Source: Bacteroidales bacterium (GTDB taxonomy: Bacteria; Bacteroidota; Bacteroidia; Bacteroidales; UBA1715). Taken from it: a stretch of 64,000 nucleotides of DNA. The position numbers and the translations under genes were made by a program. The DNA is taken from positions 1-64,000 of the forward strand of contig JADKDL010000016.1 of assembly GCA_016714605.1 (NCBI GenBank). Reading direction: 5' to 3'. Under the pieces are notes generated by a model. That model saw only the letters and a list, made by a program, of their open reading frames with translations. It ran no database searches and was not told the origin of the DNA. How positions within the stretch are numbered: the stretch's first letter is position 1; every line of letters starts with the position of its first letter. Positions 26,701 to 34,998 of the stretch are shown piece after piece.

Positions 26701-27570
26701 GAGTATTCTATTCCTATCAGACCAATTCTTATACACGGTGCAGCCGAGGTTAATCCCAAAGGCAGCTATTACTACGCTTCTGGGCATGTTACTATTTCAT
26801 ATCTGCCACTTATTGATGTAAATTCTGGCATATACAGTAGCGATTATTCTAATCTTACCAAAGAAGTATTGAACTATTTCAGACAAGAGTTCGATAAAGA
26901 GAATAACCTTAAACAGTTACAAGGATTTCGAAAATATCAGTTATTGAACAATTACAAGTACAAAGGTCCTATAATTGAAAATTATATAAAAGTAAAGGTG
27001 AGAATGGAAAATTACTACACCTTTTTTGAAAATTACATTCCCCAAAATGCAAAAATTTATGATATAGGTTGTGGTATGGGAATGCTAGATTACATGCTGT
27101 GGCTCAACGATAACAGCCGGACAATAATAGGAGTAGACTACGACCTAGATAAAATAACTTTGGCAAATAATACTGCGCTAAAAAATGAAAACGTACAGTT
27201 TTACCATACAGATGCGTTAGAATTTGAGTACCAGCAAGCTGATGTTTTTCTATTCAATGATATGTTGCATTATCTGCCCGATGATTTAAAGACCGCTTTA
27301 TTGACTAAATGCTGTAACTGCCTAGTAGATAATGGAATGATTTTAATTCGCGATGGCAATACCGAATTGAAAAGCAAACATGAAAAGACAAAATTCACCG
27401 AGTTTCTGTCAACCAATATTGGTTTTAATAAAACAAAATATGATTTATCATTTCTTTCAGAAAGTTTTGTAAGGGACTTTGCCCAAGCTAATAAATTGGA
27501 AATGGAATTGATTCATAGCTCCAAGGTACTTTCAAATCAGGTGTTTCTTTTAACAAGAAGAAAACTGTAG
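23728..27570 (+). CDS. Trifunctional MMPL exporter / lysophospholipid-type acyltransferase / SAM methyltransferase
   Basis: A 1280-residue fusion. Residues about 1-815 are an RND/MMPL exporter with two repeats of a large periplasmic loop and six-helix bundle (helices near 17-35, 275-415, then 690-815). After linking helices (about 825-880), residues about 890-1060 are a PlsC-type acyltransferase with NHQSMLD near 900 and FPEGTRS near 967. Residues about 1105-1280 are a class I methyltransferase with YDIGCGMGM near 1109 and VDYD after it. In E. coli-type aryl-polyene clusters these functions are on separate genes; I recall the fused form as a known Bacteroidetes architecture. It would acylate or methylate the polyene and extrude it. 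It is the last gene of the rightward operon. Confidence 0.93.
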   Translation: MHFFFIKVFDFFSKRKTAGLLSLLIFLGAIIYFASKVTFNESVSKIFPKDKELNYINDLLSNSKFLDKFIITINYTDSSKIMPDTLIDVAKILTDSISNRFIPKYIASVEGQTDGSEYVEIFNLFYENLPLYSNQADYNRIDSLLVVGFDSLVYRNLKQLMSPLGYATKDFLIKDPLALASAKLSLLRGLKLDENIDIEDNVFITKNRKNCLLFMQPTNASDTKLNQEFLDSLDLLISSISAQTGNQLEIQYYGSIAVACENAKQLKTDIIKTSSIAVAILSIFIFFFLRGKRAVLLIFLPVGVGLVVGLAYFGIFTDGISAISLGIASVLMGITVDYTIHILTHLKYHGSIRMVLKDITGPILISSITTISAFLCLLFISSEAMQDLGVFAAISIIASAVFALLVLPHFAKRKFKDKPVNSTFIDALAAINFEKNKTFIAIFSIVALVVMYFAQYARFDSDIENANYMSDKLRKADAHIKELTDVSFRSVYIMGLGDNLDKALTASGTVQDSLRYLEQNNIIEGYYGIDTFLITEQKQKDKIAQWNAFWTNNKKQLFKSKIIESGLKYNFKAEAFSQFFAVLDAQYVPIPVDSLASKIAFITSDFIVDVHGQKAVINLAKVKSDKEKAVLYSLLQNNNDVYVVDKKLVATKLFELLKRDFNDLLNYSTLITFLIIFLFLGRIELTVTTLFPMILSMWIILGFMGIFSVPFNVFNIIITSFVFGLGIDYSIFINKGLQQEYIYGRSDLASFKSSVLMSSVTTLVGLGALIFAQHPALKSIAVLSIIGNLTVVIVAFTIQPLLFRFFLYSKDGSRAKAPLSIWTILFSLMSNIYMYVFAITIFLSIPIVYLIPCKHVYRKRIVKTMLCYHCKVIVFLIFHVKRSYKGFDNQIFKTPSIIIANHQSMLDILLMLAMNPNITFVVKDWVWKFPVVGQVARFFGYLNVDKGSGDIAPLILKSIEEGCSVVIFPEGTRSRDGKIKRFHKGAFYLATEYSIPIRPILIHGAAEVNPKGSYYYASGHVTISYLPLIDVNSGIYSSDYSNLTKEVLNYFRQEFDKENNLKQLQGFRKYQLLNNYKYKGPIIENYIKVKVRMENYYTFFENYIPQNAKIYDIGCGMGMLDYMLWLNDNSRTIIGVDYDLDKITLANNTALKNENVQFYHTDALEFEYQQADVFLFNDMLHYLPDDLKTALLTKCCNCLVDNGMILIRDGNTELKSKHEKTKFTEFLSTNIGFNKTKYDLSFLSESFVRDFAQANKLEMELIHSSKVLSNQVFLLTRRKL

Positions 27571-27956
27571 ATTGAAAAAAAAAATAACTATGGAAGGTGG
27601 TGAATTATAGAATTTGCCATAAACTACCATTTTGCTGTGTAGAGAAAATTCATAAAATTTCTCTATAGTGTCATTTCGAAGTATAGCTGTAGTCCTAAAA
27701 TATTCGTACTTAATGAATTGATAATTGAAAATCATTGGAATATGCCGATAAGGATGCTAGAAGAAAACATTTAACTTGAAATAAACAAACATAGAAAAAA
27801 AAACGCCAGTGAAGACACTGACGTTTTAAAAAAAATCCTGCTAATCTTTTAATCCTAAAAATCTTGATTCAGACAATTTTATGGTGAATATCGTGCTTAA
27901 ACTCTGGTTTAGAAATAAATATATAGTAAACAGGGTATAATTCTTAAATATTCAAA
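27571..27956. other. Intergenic region between convergent genes
   Basis: 386 bases without a believable gene. It lies at the converging ends of the pigment operon and the chemoreceptor gene. The right part contains the dispersed repeat at 27801-27884 with its hairpin. Confidence 0.6.
27801..27884 (-). repeat. Dispersed repeat copy 1 with terminator-like hairpin
   Basis: An 84-base block that recurs in reverse complement at 44772-44856. Shared parts are the hairpin (27804-27823; minus strand CGTCAGTG, loop, CACTGGCG), the segment AGGATTAAAAGATTAGCAGG, and an outer end matching AAAATTGTCTGAATCA. On the minus strand the hairpin pairs with one G-U and is followed by a T run, so it may terminate the chemoreceptor transcript, whose stop is 134 bases upstream. 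Confidence 0.85.
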
Positions 27957-29516
27957 TTACTCTATTTTAAATACACTTATACTTTCCAATAAACTTAAAG
28001 CCTGAGCCGACATCTGTTCGGCGTTTGAAGCAAGCTCCTCTGATGAGGATGCATTCATTTGAATTACTTCATTTAATTGTTGTATTGCACTGTTCACTTG
28101 ACCTACGCCCTGAGCCTGTTCATTGCTCGAAAGAGCAATCTCCTGAACGAGTTTAAGGGTTTTTTCTATTTCGGGTACAAGTCTGTTGAGAATTTCTTTA
28201 GTAGATTCAGTTGTTTTAATACCTTCATTTGACAAGCCCATTATTTCATCGGCAGCAGATTTACTTCGTTCGGCAAGTCTTCTAACCTCAGCAGCAACCA
28301 CCGCGAAACCCCTTCCATGTTCACCTGCTCTTGCTGCTTCAACCGCAGCATTTAAAGCTAATAGATTTGTTTGAAATGCTATATCATTAATTATTGTAAT
28401 CTTTTCTGAAATAATTTTTATTGAAGCAAGACTATTTGTCATCGAATCGAACATTATGTGCATACTCTTTGATGTCTCTTTTGAAAGACTTTCGGTCAAT
28501 CGTGCATTTTCAGCATTTTGTTCAATGGTCGAAGTCATTTGCTCCATTGCCGATGATGCTTCCTCAATAGATACTGCTTGTTTACTAGCACCTAAAGCAA
28601 GATTCTGACTACTATTGCTCACCTCGCTACAAGAAACGTTAATATCATTTGCACCCCTATTTATAAGCTCTAGCGTTTCATTTAAATTCTTAACCATTGA
28701 ATTGAAACTATTAGCAAGTTTTCCTGTTTCATCATCACTTGTCGATTCAATGCTTATTGTTAAATCACCATCGGCAATCAACTCTGCTTTTTTAGATATT
28801 TCAACAATAGGAGCAGATAATTTTCGTCCGGTAACTATAGATACAATAATTGCTAACACAAACAAAACAAACAACACAACAAATAGCAAAAAGAAAACAT
28901 CTTTAATATTCCTATTGTTATTTTCTGTAATTTCTTGAATAATCACATCAATATCATCTATATAATTACCAGTTCCAACAACCCAGTCGTATTCTTTAAA
29001 ATAATCGCTATAACTTCTTTTCTCTTTTGCCTCGCCACCTTCCAATTTCGGAAACCAATAAGAAGTATAATGCTTACCATTTTTAGCATTTTCAATTATC
29101 TCTTGAATAAAGAGCTTGTCTTTTTTATCTTTTAAATCGATCCTAATCTTACCTTCAATATCTCTACCTAACAAAACAACATTAGTACCATCTGATTTAT
29201 CTGCCCAAAAATAGCCACTTTCTCCATATCGCATTTCTCGCAAAAGTGAAGCTGCCAATTTTTGCCCTTCCATAGCTGGTACAACACCAGAAACCGACAA
29301 TTCGTTTATGCGTTTTAAAACACTAGTTGCCGTTTGAACTTGACTCTCAACTAATCTGTTAAAATCATCATTCAATAATTTGGACGTTAATTCAATATCT
29401 TTTTTCTGTTTTGCTTTTATGAGCAAATAAAAAGTAGTTCCGGCACCTAAACCTACAATCATAGAGCAACCCAGTGCCAAGATTATAATTTTGTTTGTTA
29501 TTGTTTTCATCTGCAA
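27957..29516 (-). CDS. Methyl-accepting chemotaxis protein (single Cache sensor)
   Basis: A 519-residue chemoreceptor. TM1 lies near residues 8-32, followed by a periplasmic single-Cache domain (about 40-190; GYFWADKSDG and WVVGTGNYIDDI are typical, a fold that often binds small organic acids), TM2 near 198-222, a HAMP domain (about 223-275) and a long cytoplasmic coiled coil with the conserved tip NLLALNAAVEAARAGEHGRG near residue 400. The start is MQMKTITN or the second Met. No che or flagellar genes are in the window. The receptor would need a CheA/CheW system elsewhere in the genome; it may feed a gliding or pilus-type chemosensory array. Confidence 0.93.
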   Translation of the reverse strand: MQMKTITNKIIILALGCSMIVGLGAGTTFYLLIKAKQKKDIELTSKLLNDDFNRLVESQVQTATSVLKRINELSVSGVVPAMEGQKLAASLLREMRYGESGYFWADKSDGTNVVLLGRDIEGKIRIDLKDKKDKLFIQEIIENAKNGKHYTSYWFPKLEGGEAKEKRSYSDYFKEYDWVVGTGNYIDDIDVIIQEITENNNRNIKDVFFLLFVVLFVLFVLAIIVSIVTGRKLSAPIVEISKKAELIADGDLTISIESTSDDETGKLANSFNSMVKNLNETLELINRGANDINVSCSEVSNSSQNLALGASKQAVSIEEASSAMEQMTSTIEQNAENARLTESLSKETSKSMHIMFDSMTNSLASIKIISEKITIINDIAFQTNLLALNAAVEAARAGEHGRGFAVVAAEVRRLAERSKSAADEIMGLSNEGIKTTESTKEILNRLVPEIEKTLKLVQEIALSSNEQAQGVGQVNSAIQQLNEVIQMNASSSEELASNAEQMSAQALSLLESISVFKIE

Positions 29517-29940
29517 GATGTGTTAAGGATATTTCTATTTTATTATTAAAATAGAATGTTAAAAATACATAAATTACAGCACTGGGAATATTCTTTTTTA
29601 CCAAACATTTGTTTCATTGATATATATCAATACTCCTATTGATTTCGGATAATAATTAAAATGCACACATCATAAAAATCAACAATTTATTTTACTTGTG
29701 AGAGTTTCTACTTAAATGAAAATTTCATATTCCACATAAAGATTACAAAGAAACTCACCCCAACGAGAGAAATATTTATTTACATTACAGTTGTAAAGAA
29801 TTTTATAGAATTATATCACAGTTAATCAACACTATAATAACCAAACACATAAAACAGCACCTAATTTTTACACAACACTTCATAACTTTACTATTATAAT
29901 TTTTTTAATAAATTATCTGATATTTGCACAAATTCGAAAT
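29517..29940. other. Divergent intergenic region, no gene seen
   Basis: 424 very AT-rich bases between the leftward chemoreceptor and the rightward DUF368 gene. It should hold both promoters. I found no exact TAnnTTTG box in the expected place; a variant (TGATATTTGC) precedes the DUF368 start by about 18 bases. Confidence 0.5.
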
Positions 29941-30903
29941 ATGATATCAAACATTAAGAACTATCTCACATTGTTTATAAAGGGTATGGCAATGGGTGTT
30001 GCGAATCTTACTCCAGGGGTTTCGGGCGGTACAATTGCTATGATTACCGGAGTTTTAGAGCAACTCACCAACTCAATAAAGTCGCTGAATAAAACCAGTT
30101 TGACTATCCTTTTCAAGGGTAACATAAAAGAATTTATAAAAACAACCAGACCACAGATTCCTATTTTGGTTTTTTCAGGAGTACTTGTTGCTGTGTTTCT
30201 TTTTGCTAAAATGCTATCGGTATTACTCTCGCATTATGCAATTTACACATGGTCGTTCTTTTTTGGTATTGTAGTAGCTTCAATCTATTTCATAGGAAAA
30301 AAAATAGAAACTTGGAACTATAAAGTTATTCTTAGTTTTGTTTTGAGCTTTTTGGCAGCCTTAAGTATATCTTTTCTAAATCCGGCAACACCCAATCCAA
30401 GTGTTTGGTATGTATTTATTTGCGGCATAATTGCAATTTCAAGTATGATACTTCCGGGAATGTCTGGTTCGTATATTCTGGTTATGATGGGTAATTATCA
30501 ACTGATCTTTGTAGATGCAATTAATAGTCTCAATCTTCTCATTATAATACCAATGGGTCTGGGTAATTTGTTTGGACTCTTTACCTTATCGCATATAATA
30601 AGTTATGTGTTGACGAAATATAAAAATCAGACTATAGCTGTTATGACCGGATTCATATTTGGTTCATTAGGAATGCTTTGGCCGTGGAAACAAAGTATAT
30701 TTAAGGTGAGTGCATTCGCAATAAAACATATTGACTCCACCGGAAAACCTGTTTTAATTGGATATAAACATTATTTGCCCTCTATTACATCTATAGAAAC
30801 ATTTTTTGCTTTAATTTTACTTCTATTAGGAATAATTCTTATTTGGTACATAGAAAAAATATCAAATAAAAAGACGGTGAATATTGAAAAAACAATAAAA
30901 TAA
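29941..30903 (+). CDS. DUF368 membrane protein, undecaprenyl-phosphate translocase family
   Basis: A 320-residue polytopic protein with eight or nine hydrophobic segments and the two family signatures, GVANLTPGVSGGTIA near residue 20 and SSMILPGMSGSYILVMMGNY near 165, which form an inverted pair of re-entrant-type loops. Proteins of this DUF368 family have been shown to recycle undecaprenyl phosphate across the inner membrane for cell-wall and O-antigen synthesis. Length is normal. A CPBP gene follows after 26 bases, probably in the same transcript. Confidence 0.9.
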   Translation: MISNIKNYLTLFIKGMAMGVANLTPGVSGGTIAMITGVLEQLTNSIKSLNKTSLTILFKGNIKEFIKTTRPQIPILVFSGVLVAVFLFAKMLSVLLSHYAIYTWSFFFGIVVASIYFIGKKIETWNYKVILSFVLSFLAALSISFLNPATPNPSVWYVFICGIIAISSMILPGMSGSYILVMMGNYQLIFVDAINSLNLLIIIPMGLGNLFGLFTLSHIISYVLTKYKNQTIAVMTGFIFGSLGMLWPWKQSIFKVSAFAIKHIDSTGKPVLIGYKHYLPSITSIETFFALILLLLGIILIWYIEKISNKKTVNIEKTIK

Positions 30904-30929
30904 ATTTTAACCTGAAATAAATAATAAAA

Positions 30930-31649
30930 ATGAAAGAAATACTGCATTTATCAACAAAAGAATTACACTTGGTTCTAGCTCTTATTTCAGTTACGGTAGG
31001 GTATTTGGGTTATTGGTTTATATCTCAATCGCCAAAGCTCTTGAAAAAAAAGCAATCGCAATACACTGAAGACGAATATTCTACAAAAAAAATAATTACA
31101 CAAAGATATATTGGAGTGCTATTTCTCGGCATTATTCCTGCTATAATATGCTTTGGTTTTCTGAGTTCGAACCTAGATTTTTACGGTTTAAATCTAAAAA
31201 ATCTCAGGGTTTCTGCACTTTGGATACTCGGTTTATCTGCATTGATAGTACCTATGACAATATTATCAGCAAAGAAACCTGCAAATATGGATATGTATCC
31301 ACAAATACGAGCAAAGGTATGGAGCAAAGGTCTCGTGGCAAAAAGTGCTCTAACTTGGATTGCTTATTTATTGGCATATGAATTTTTATTCAGAGGTATA
31401 TTATTATTTCCCTTTGTAGAAACAATGGGATTTTGGCCGGCAATAGTTATGAACTGTGCCATATACGCATTTGCCCATCTACCCAAAGGCATAACTGAAT
31501 CTGTTGGAGCTATTCCATTAGGATTGGTACTTTGCATAATAACACTTGCTACAGAATCAATACTAGTTGCATTTGTTGTACATGTAGTAATGGCGCTTAC
31601 AAACGAATGGAGAACCCTTTACTTACATAAAGACATGAAAATTCAGTAA
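30930..31649 (+). CDS. CPBP-family intramembrane metalloprotease-like protein
   Basis: A 239-residue protein with six to seven membrane helices. The CPBP (Abi/CAAX protease) core is visible in the C-terminal half: YEFLFRG near residues 150-157 for the EExxxR motif, FAHLPKG for the second motif and HVVMALTNEW (HxxxN) for the third. The first Glu of EExxxR is replaced by Tyr, so protease activity is uncertain. It follows the DUF368 gene by 26 bases. Substrate unknown. Confidence 0.8.
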   Translation: MKEILHLSTKELHLVLALISVTVGYLGYWFISQSPKLLKKKQSQYTEDEYSTKKIITQRYIGVLFLGIIPAIICFGFLSSNLDFYGLNLKNLRVSALWILGLSALIVPMTILSAKKPANMDMYPQIRAKVWSKGLVAKSALTWIAYLLAYEFLFRGILLFPFVETMGFWPAIVMNCAIYAFAHLPKGITESVGAIPLGLVLCIITLATESILVAFVVHVVMALTNEWRTLYLHKDMKIQ

Positions 31650-31696
31650 TTCTAGAGAATAAAAAAAACAATAACTAATCAGTAAAAAACAATAAA

Positions 31697-32074
31697 ATGA
31701 AGAAAAACATAATAAAATTAGCAACACTACTATTCGTAGTACTTATTACAAATTCGTGTAGCATTTCTACAAAAGACGAGTATCTGAAAGAATTTGAATC
31801 GTTTGTAGAAACAACCAACGAAAAAGCACTTGATTATTCGGAAAGCAAATGGTCTTCGCTCGATGAATCTTACAAAGAATATAGTAAGGAATATTATAAA
31901 AAATTCAAATCGGAATTGAGTAAGGCTGAGAAATTAAAAATCAAACAGATACAAATAAAATACAATTCGGCAAAAGCAAAAGCAGCAGCAAAAAATGGTT
32001 TTAAAAATTTGAAAAAAGCTATAGAAGACACCTCAGATAAAGTTGATGATGCAATTGATGATATTGTAGATTAA
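31697..32074 (+). CDS. Small helical lipoprotein (DUF6565-like)
   Basis: A 125-residue lipoprotein: signal peptide, lipobox ITNSC with Cys21, then a charged all-helical mature part rich in Lys, Glu and Ala (about residues 27-120) that likely forms a helical bundle, ending in acidic DDAIDDIVD. The pattern FVETTNEKALDYSESKW resembles the DUF6565 family of Bacteroidetes. Function is unknown. It is 47 bases after the CPBP gene and is followed by a long hairpin. Confidence 0.75.
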   Translation: MKKNIIKLATLLFVVLITNSCSISTKDEYLKEFESFVETTNEKALDYSESKWSSLDESYKEYSKEYYKKFKSELSKAEKLKIKQIQIKYNSAKAKAAAKNGFKNLKKAIEDTSDKVDDAIDDIVD

Positions 32075-32083
32075 TATTCAGTA

Positions 32084-32134
32084 AAATTCTATTCGAACAA
32101 AAAAATACAAATATTTTTTGTTCGAATAGAATTT
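32084..32134 (+). terminator. Long perfect hairpin after the lipoprotein gene
   Basis: Arms of about 21 bases (AAATTCTATTCGAACAAAAAA and its complement) around a short AT loop, starting ten bases after the lipoprotein stop. It has no separate T tract, but the lower right arm is T-rich in the loop-proximal part. Acts probably as a bidirectional terminator or an RNA-end protector. Confidence 0.6.
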
Positions 32135-32248
32135 GTATACACAACAAAATCAGTGTTAACACTCAGTATTTCTAACGTAAAAACAAGGTAACATAAATTT
32201 AATATTGTAAAAATTGCAAAACCTTAAGCTAAATACAAAGCTTTTACC

Positions 32249-32256
32249 TAATTTTG
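32249..32256 (+). promoter_or_regulatory. Promoter -7 box (TAnnTTTG) for typA
   Basis: TAATTTTG, exact match to the Bacteroidetes -7 consensus, 25 bases before the typA ATG. Confidence 0.5.
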
Positions 32257-32280
32257 CGGTTTATTTTACAAATATAATTC

Positions 32281-34092
32281 ATGGATAATATCAGAAACAT
32301 TGCCATCATTGCCCACGTCGATCATGGAAAAACTACACTCGTAGATAGAATTCTACATCAGTCGAAACTTTTCAGAGACAACCAAGAAGTTGCCGACCTT
32401 ATATTAGATTCCAACGATCTTGAAAAAGAAAGAGGAATTACCATTTTAGCTAAAAATGTATCAGTTCGCTATAAAGGAACTAAAATAAACATTATTGACA
32501 CTCCTGGTCACTCCGATTTTGGTGGTGAAGTAGAAAGAGTATTGAATATGGCCGATGGTGTGTTACTATTGGTAGATGCTTTTGAGGGATAAATGCCTCA
32601 AACAAGATTTGTATTGCAAAAATCATTAGAACTTGGTTTAAGACCAATAGTTGTAGTAAATAAAGTAGACAAACCAAATTGCAATCCGGGAGAGACCAAT
32701 GATTTAGTATTTGATTTGATGTTCTCGCTTGATGCAACAGAAGAGCAATTGAGTTATCCGACCGTTTATGGTTCATCTAAACACGGATGGATGGGACCAG
32801 ATTGGAAGACCCCAACAACCGATATAACCTATTTGCTTGATACAATTTTAGATTATATAAAACCACCTGTTGAAAATAAGGGTTCGCTGCAAATACAAAT
32901 TTGCTCGCTCGACTTCTCTTCTTATACCGGAAGAATAGCAATAGGTAGAGTGCATAGAGGAAGTATTAAGATGGGAGACAGAGTTTCGGTGGTAAAACGA
33001 AATGGTGAAATAATGAAATCTACCGTTAAAGAATTGTTTTTATTTGAAGGTTTAGGCAAAGAAAAAACCAAAAACGAAATAACTTCTGGTGAGATAGTTG
33101 CCGTTATGGGAATGGATTCTTTTGATATTGGAGACACTATTGCTGATATTGAAAACCCGGAACCGTTGAAACCTATTGCCATAGATGAACCATCAATGAG
33201 TATGTTATTCACCATAAATAACTCTCCATTCTTTGGCAAAGAAGGTAAATTTGTAACTTCTAGACATTTAAGAGATCGATTGATTAAAGAAACTGAAAAG
33301 AATTTAGCTCTAAGAGTTGATGATACAGATTCTCCTGATAAGCTTTTGGTTTTTGGACGTGGAATTCTGCATTTATCGGTTCTTGTTGAAACGATGAGAC
33401 GCGAAGGCTATGAATTACAACTAGGACAACCAAAAGTTGTAATTAAAGAAATAGATGGTGTAGCTCATGAACCAATGGAAATGCTACAAGTAAATGTATC
33501 TGAACAATTTTCGGGAAAAGTAATAGAAATTGTAACCAAAAGAAAAGGTGAAATTTTAAATATTGAAACCAAAAATGATAGAATAAACCTACAGTTTAAA
33601 ATTGCTGCAAGAGGTTTGATTGGTCTTACCAATCCTATTTTAACAGCTACCGAAGGTGAAGCAGTTGTATCGCACCGTTTTCATGGTTTTGAGCCATACA
33701 AAGGCGATATTTTGAATAAAAGAAATGGCGTACTTGTTTCTATGGAAAGTGGTAATGCGTTTGCTTATTCTATTGATAAATTGCAAGATAGAGGTAAATT
33801 TTTCATCAATCCGGGTGAAGATGTTTATGTAGGTCAGATAATTGGTGAAAGCACCCGTCAAGATGATATGGTTATAAATGTAACCAAATCGAAAAAACTT
33901 ACAAACGTAAGAGCTTCGGGTACCGATGACAAAGCAGCTATTATACCTGCTATAAAATTCTCACTTGAAGAGGCTATGGAATATATTAATGAAGATGAAT
34001 ATGTTGAGGTAACTCCACAATTTATTAGAGTTAGAAAAATTATCCTTGACGAAAACGAGAGAAAAAGAAAAGCTAAACAAGCTATATCGTAA
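32281..34092 (+). pseudogene. typA: TypA/BipA ribosome-binding GTPase, interrupted by an in-frame TAA
   Basis: The two open pieces 32281-32592 (103 residues) and 32593-34092 (499 residues) lie in the same frame and together give a full-length TypA/BipA of about 603 residues. Piece one has the G1 loop AHVDHGKTT, G2 RGITI and G3 DTPGHSD; piece two has NKVDKP (G4) and the EF-G-like domains to the C-terminus. They are split by TAA at 32590-32592, exactly where the family has Pro (EGPMPQTRF). No bases are gained or lost. TypA is a translation-associated GTPase needed for ribosome assembly at low temperature and under stress. An ATG follows the stop directly, so reinitiation could yield the second piece. 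A double substitution, assembly error or genuine inactivation are all possible. Confidence 0.85.
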
Positions 34093-34134
34093 TTTCAAAC
34101 TTGATTGATATTACAAGACACAATAATATTTAAT

Positions 34135-34164
34135 AAAAAAAGCCGGAACAATCCGGCTTTTTTT
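34135..34164 (+). terminator. Rho-independent terminator after typA
   Basis: Perfect six-base stem AGCCGG/CCGGCT (34141-34158) with a six-base loop, preceded by an A run and followed by seven T. It can terminate from both sides. Confidence 0.9.
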
Positions 34165-34285
34165 ATTCCCATACATATAGGGATTTATGTTTTTTTAATC
34201 TTTCTACCAATTGTAACTTAGGCCTTTGGTGAAACTACAAAGGCGGAAAATCAGAATATTTCGACAGTTTTTTCAGAGATAACAA

Positions 34286-34996
34286 TTACAATAAATTATC
34301 GGGCAATTGAATATAATTAATTGTATTGTTCAAAGAAAACGAAATATAGGTTATAGCCTTACCTTGTTTGAGATATTCTTTCTCATACGCAGTTTTAATC
34401 GATAACTCTTCGTTCAGAACCGGCGAGTTATACAAATCGTTGGTACATAACAGAAACGCTTGTTTGTTGTGCTCTAGTAAACGTATAGTGTAGGTATGTA
34501 ATTCACTGCTATCGGTCTTAAGATGCACTAAACCACTAGATTTTACAATGTGTTTATATTTATTGAGGAAATAAGGTGCAGTAAGTCTTTTTTTCGCTCT
34601 TTTTCTTTTCAATTGCGGATCGGGAAAGGTAATCCAAACCTCATCAAGCTCATCAAGAGCAAAAAAGGCATCGATAAATTCAATTTGAGTGCGTATAAAA
34701 GCAACATTAGGCAAATTCTCTTCAATAGCTGTCTTTGCGCCTCTCCAAAATCGCGCTCCTTTAATATCTATTCCTATAAAATTTCTATCAGGGTATTTTC
34801 TAGCCAAATTTATAGTGTATTCGCCTTTTCCACAACCTAATTCTACAACTATGGGATTACTATTTTTAAAAAACTGTTCTCTCCATTTGCCTTTAAGTTC
34901 AATACTATCATCTATTACTTCCTGAAAAGTAGGTTGTATAACATTGTGAAAACTTGCATTTTCTGCAAATCTCTTAAGTTTATTCTTTGCGCTCAT
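34286..34996 (-). CDS. trmB: tRNA (guanine-N7-)-methyltransferase
   Basis: A 236-residue SAM-dependent methyltransferase of the TrmB family: SAM motif VELGCGKGEYT (about residues 52-62), GIDIKGARFWRGAKTA, and the family signature WITFPDPQLKRKRAKKRLT (about 121-139). It places the m7G46 mark on tRNA. Its start is two bases after the gldH stop, so the two are co-transcribed, an order common in Bacteroidetes. Normal length. Confidence 0.93.
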   Translation of the reverse strand: MSAKNKLKRFAENASFHNVIQPTFQEVIDDSIELKGKWREQFFKNSNPIVVELGCGKGEYTINLARKYPDRNFIGIDIKGARFWRGAKTAIEENLPNVAFIRTQIEFIDAFFALDELDEVWITFPDPQLKRKRAKKRLTAPYFLNKYKHIVKSSGLVHLKTDSSELHTYTIRLLEHNKQAFLLCTNDLYNSPVLNEELSIKTAYEKEYLKQGKAITYISFSLNNTINYIQLPDNLL

Positions 34997-34998
34997 TA

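Noticed and set aside
27550..27735. A 61-residue leftward ORF after the pigment operon
   Set aside because: Overlaps the end of the fusion gene antisense, has no recognisable features or leader.
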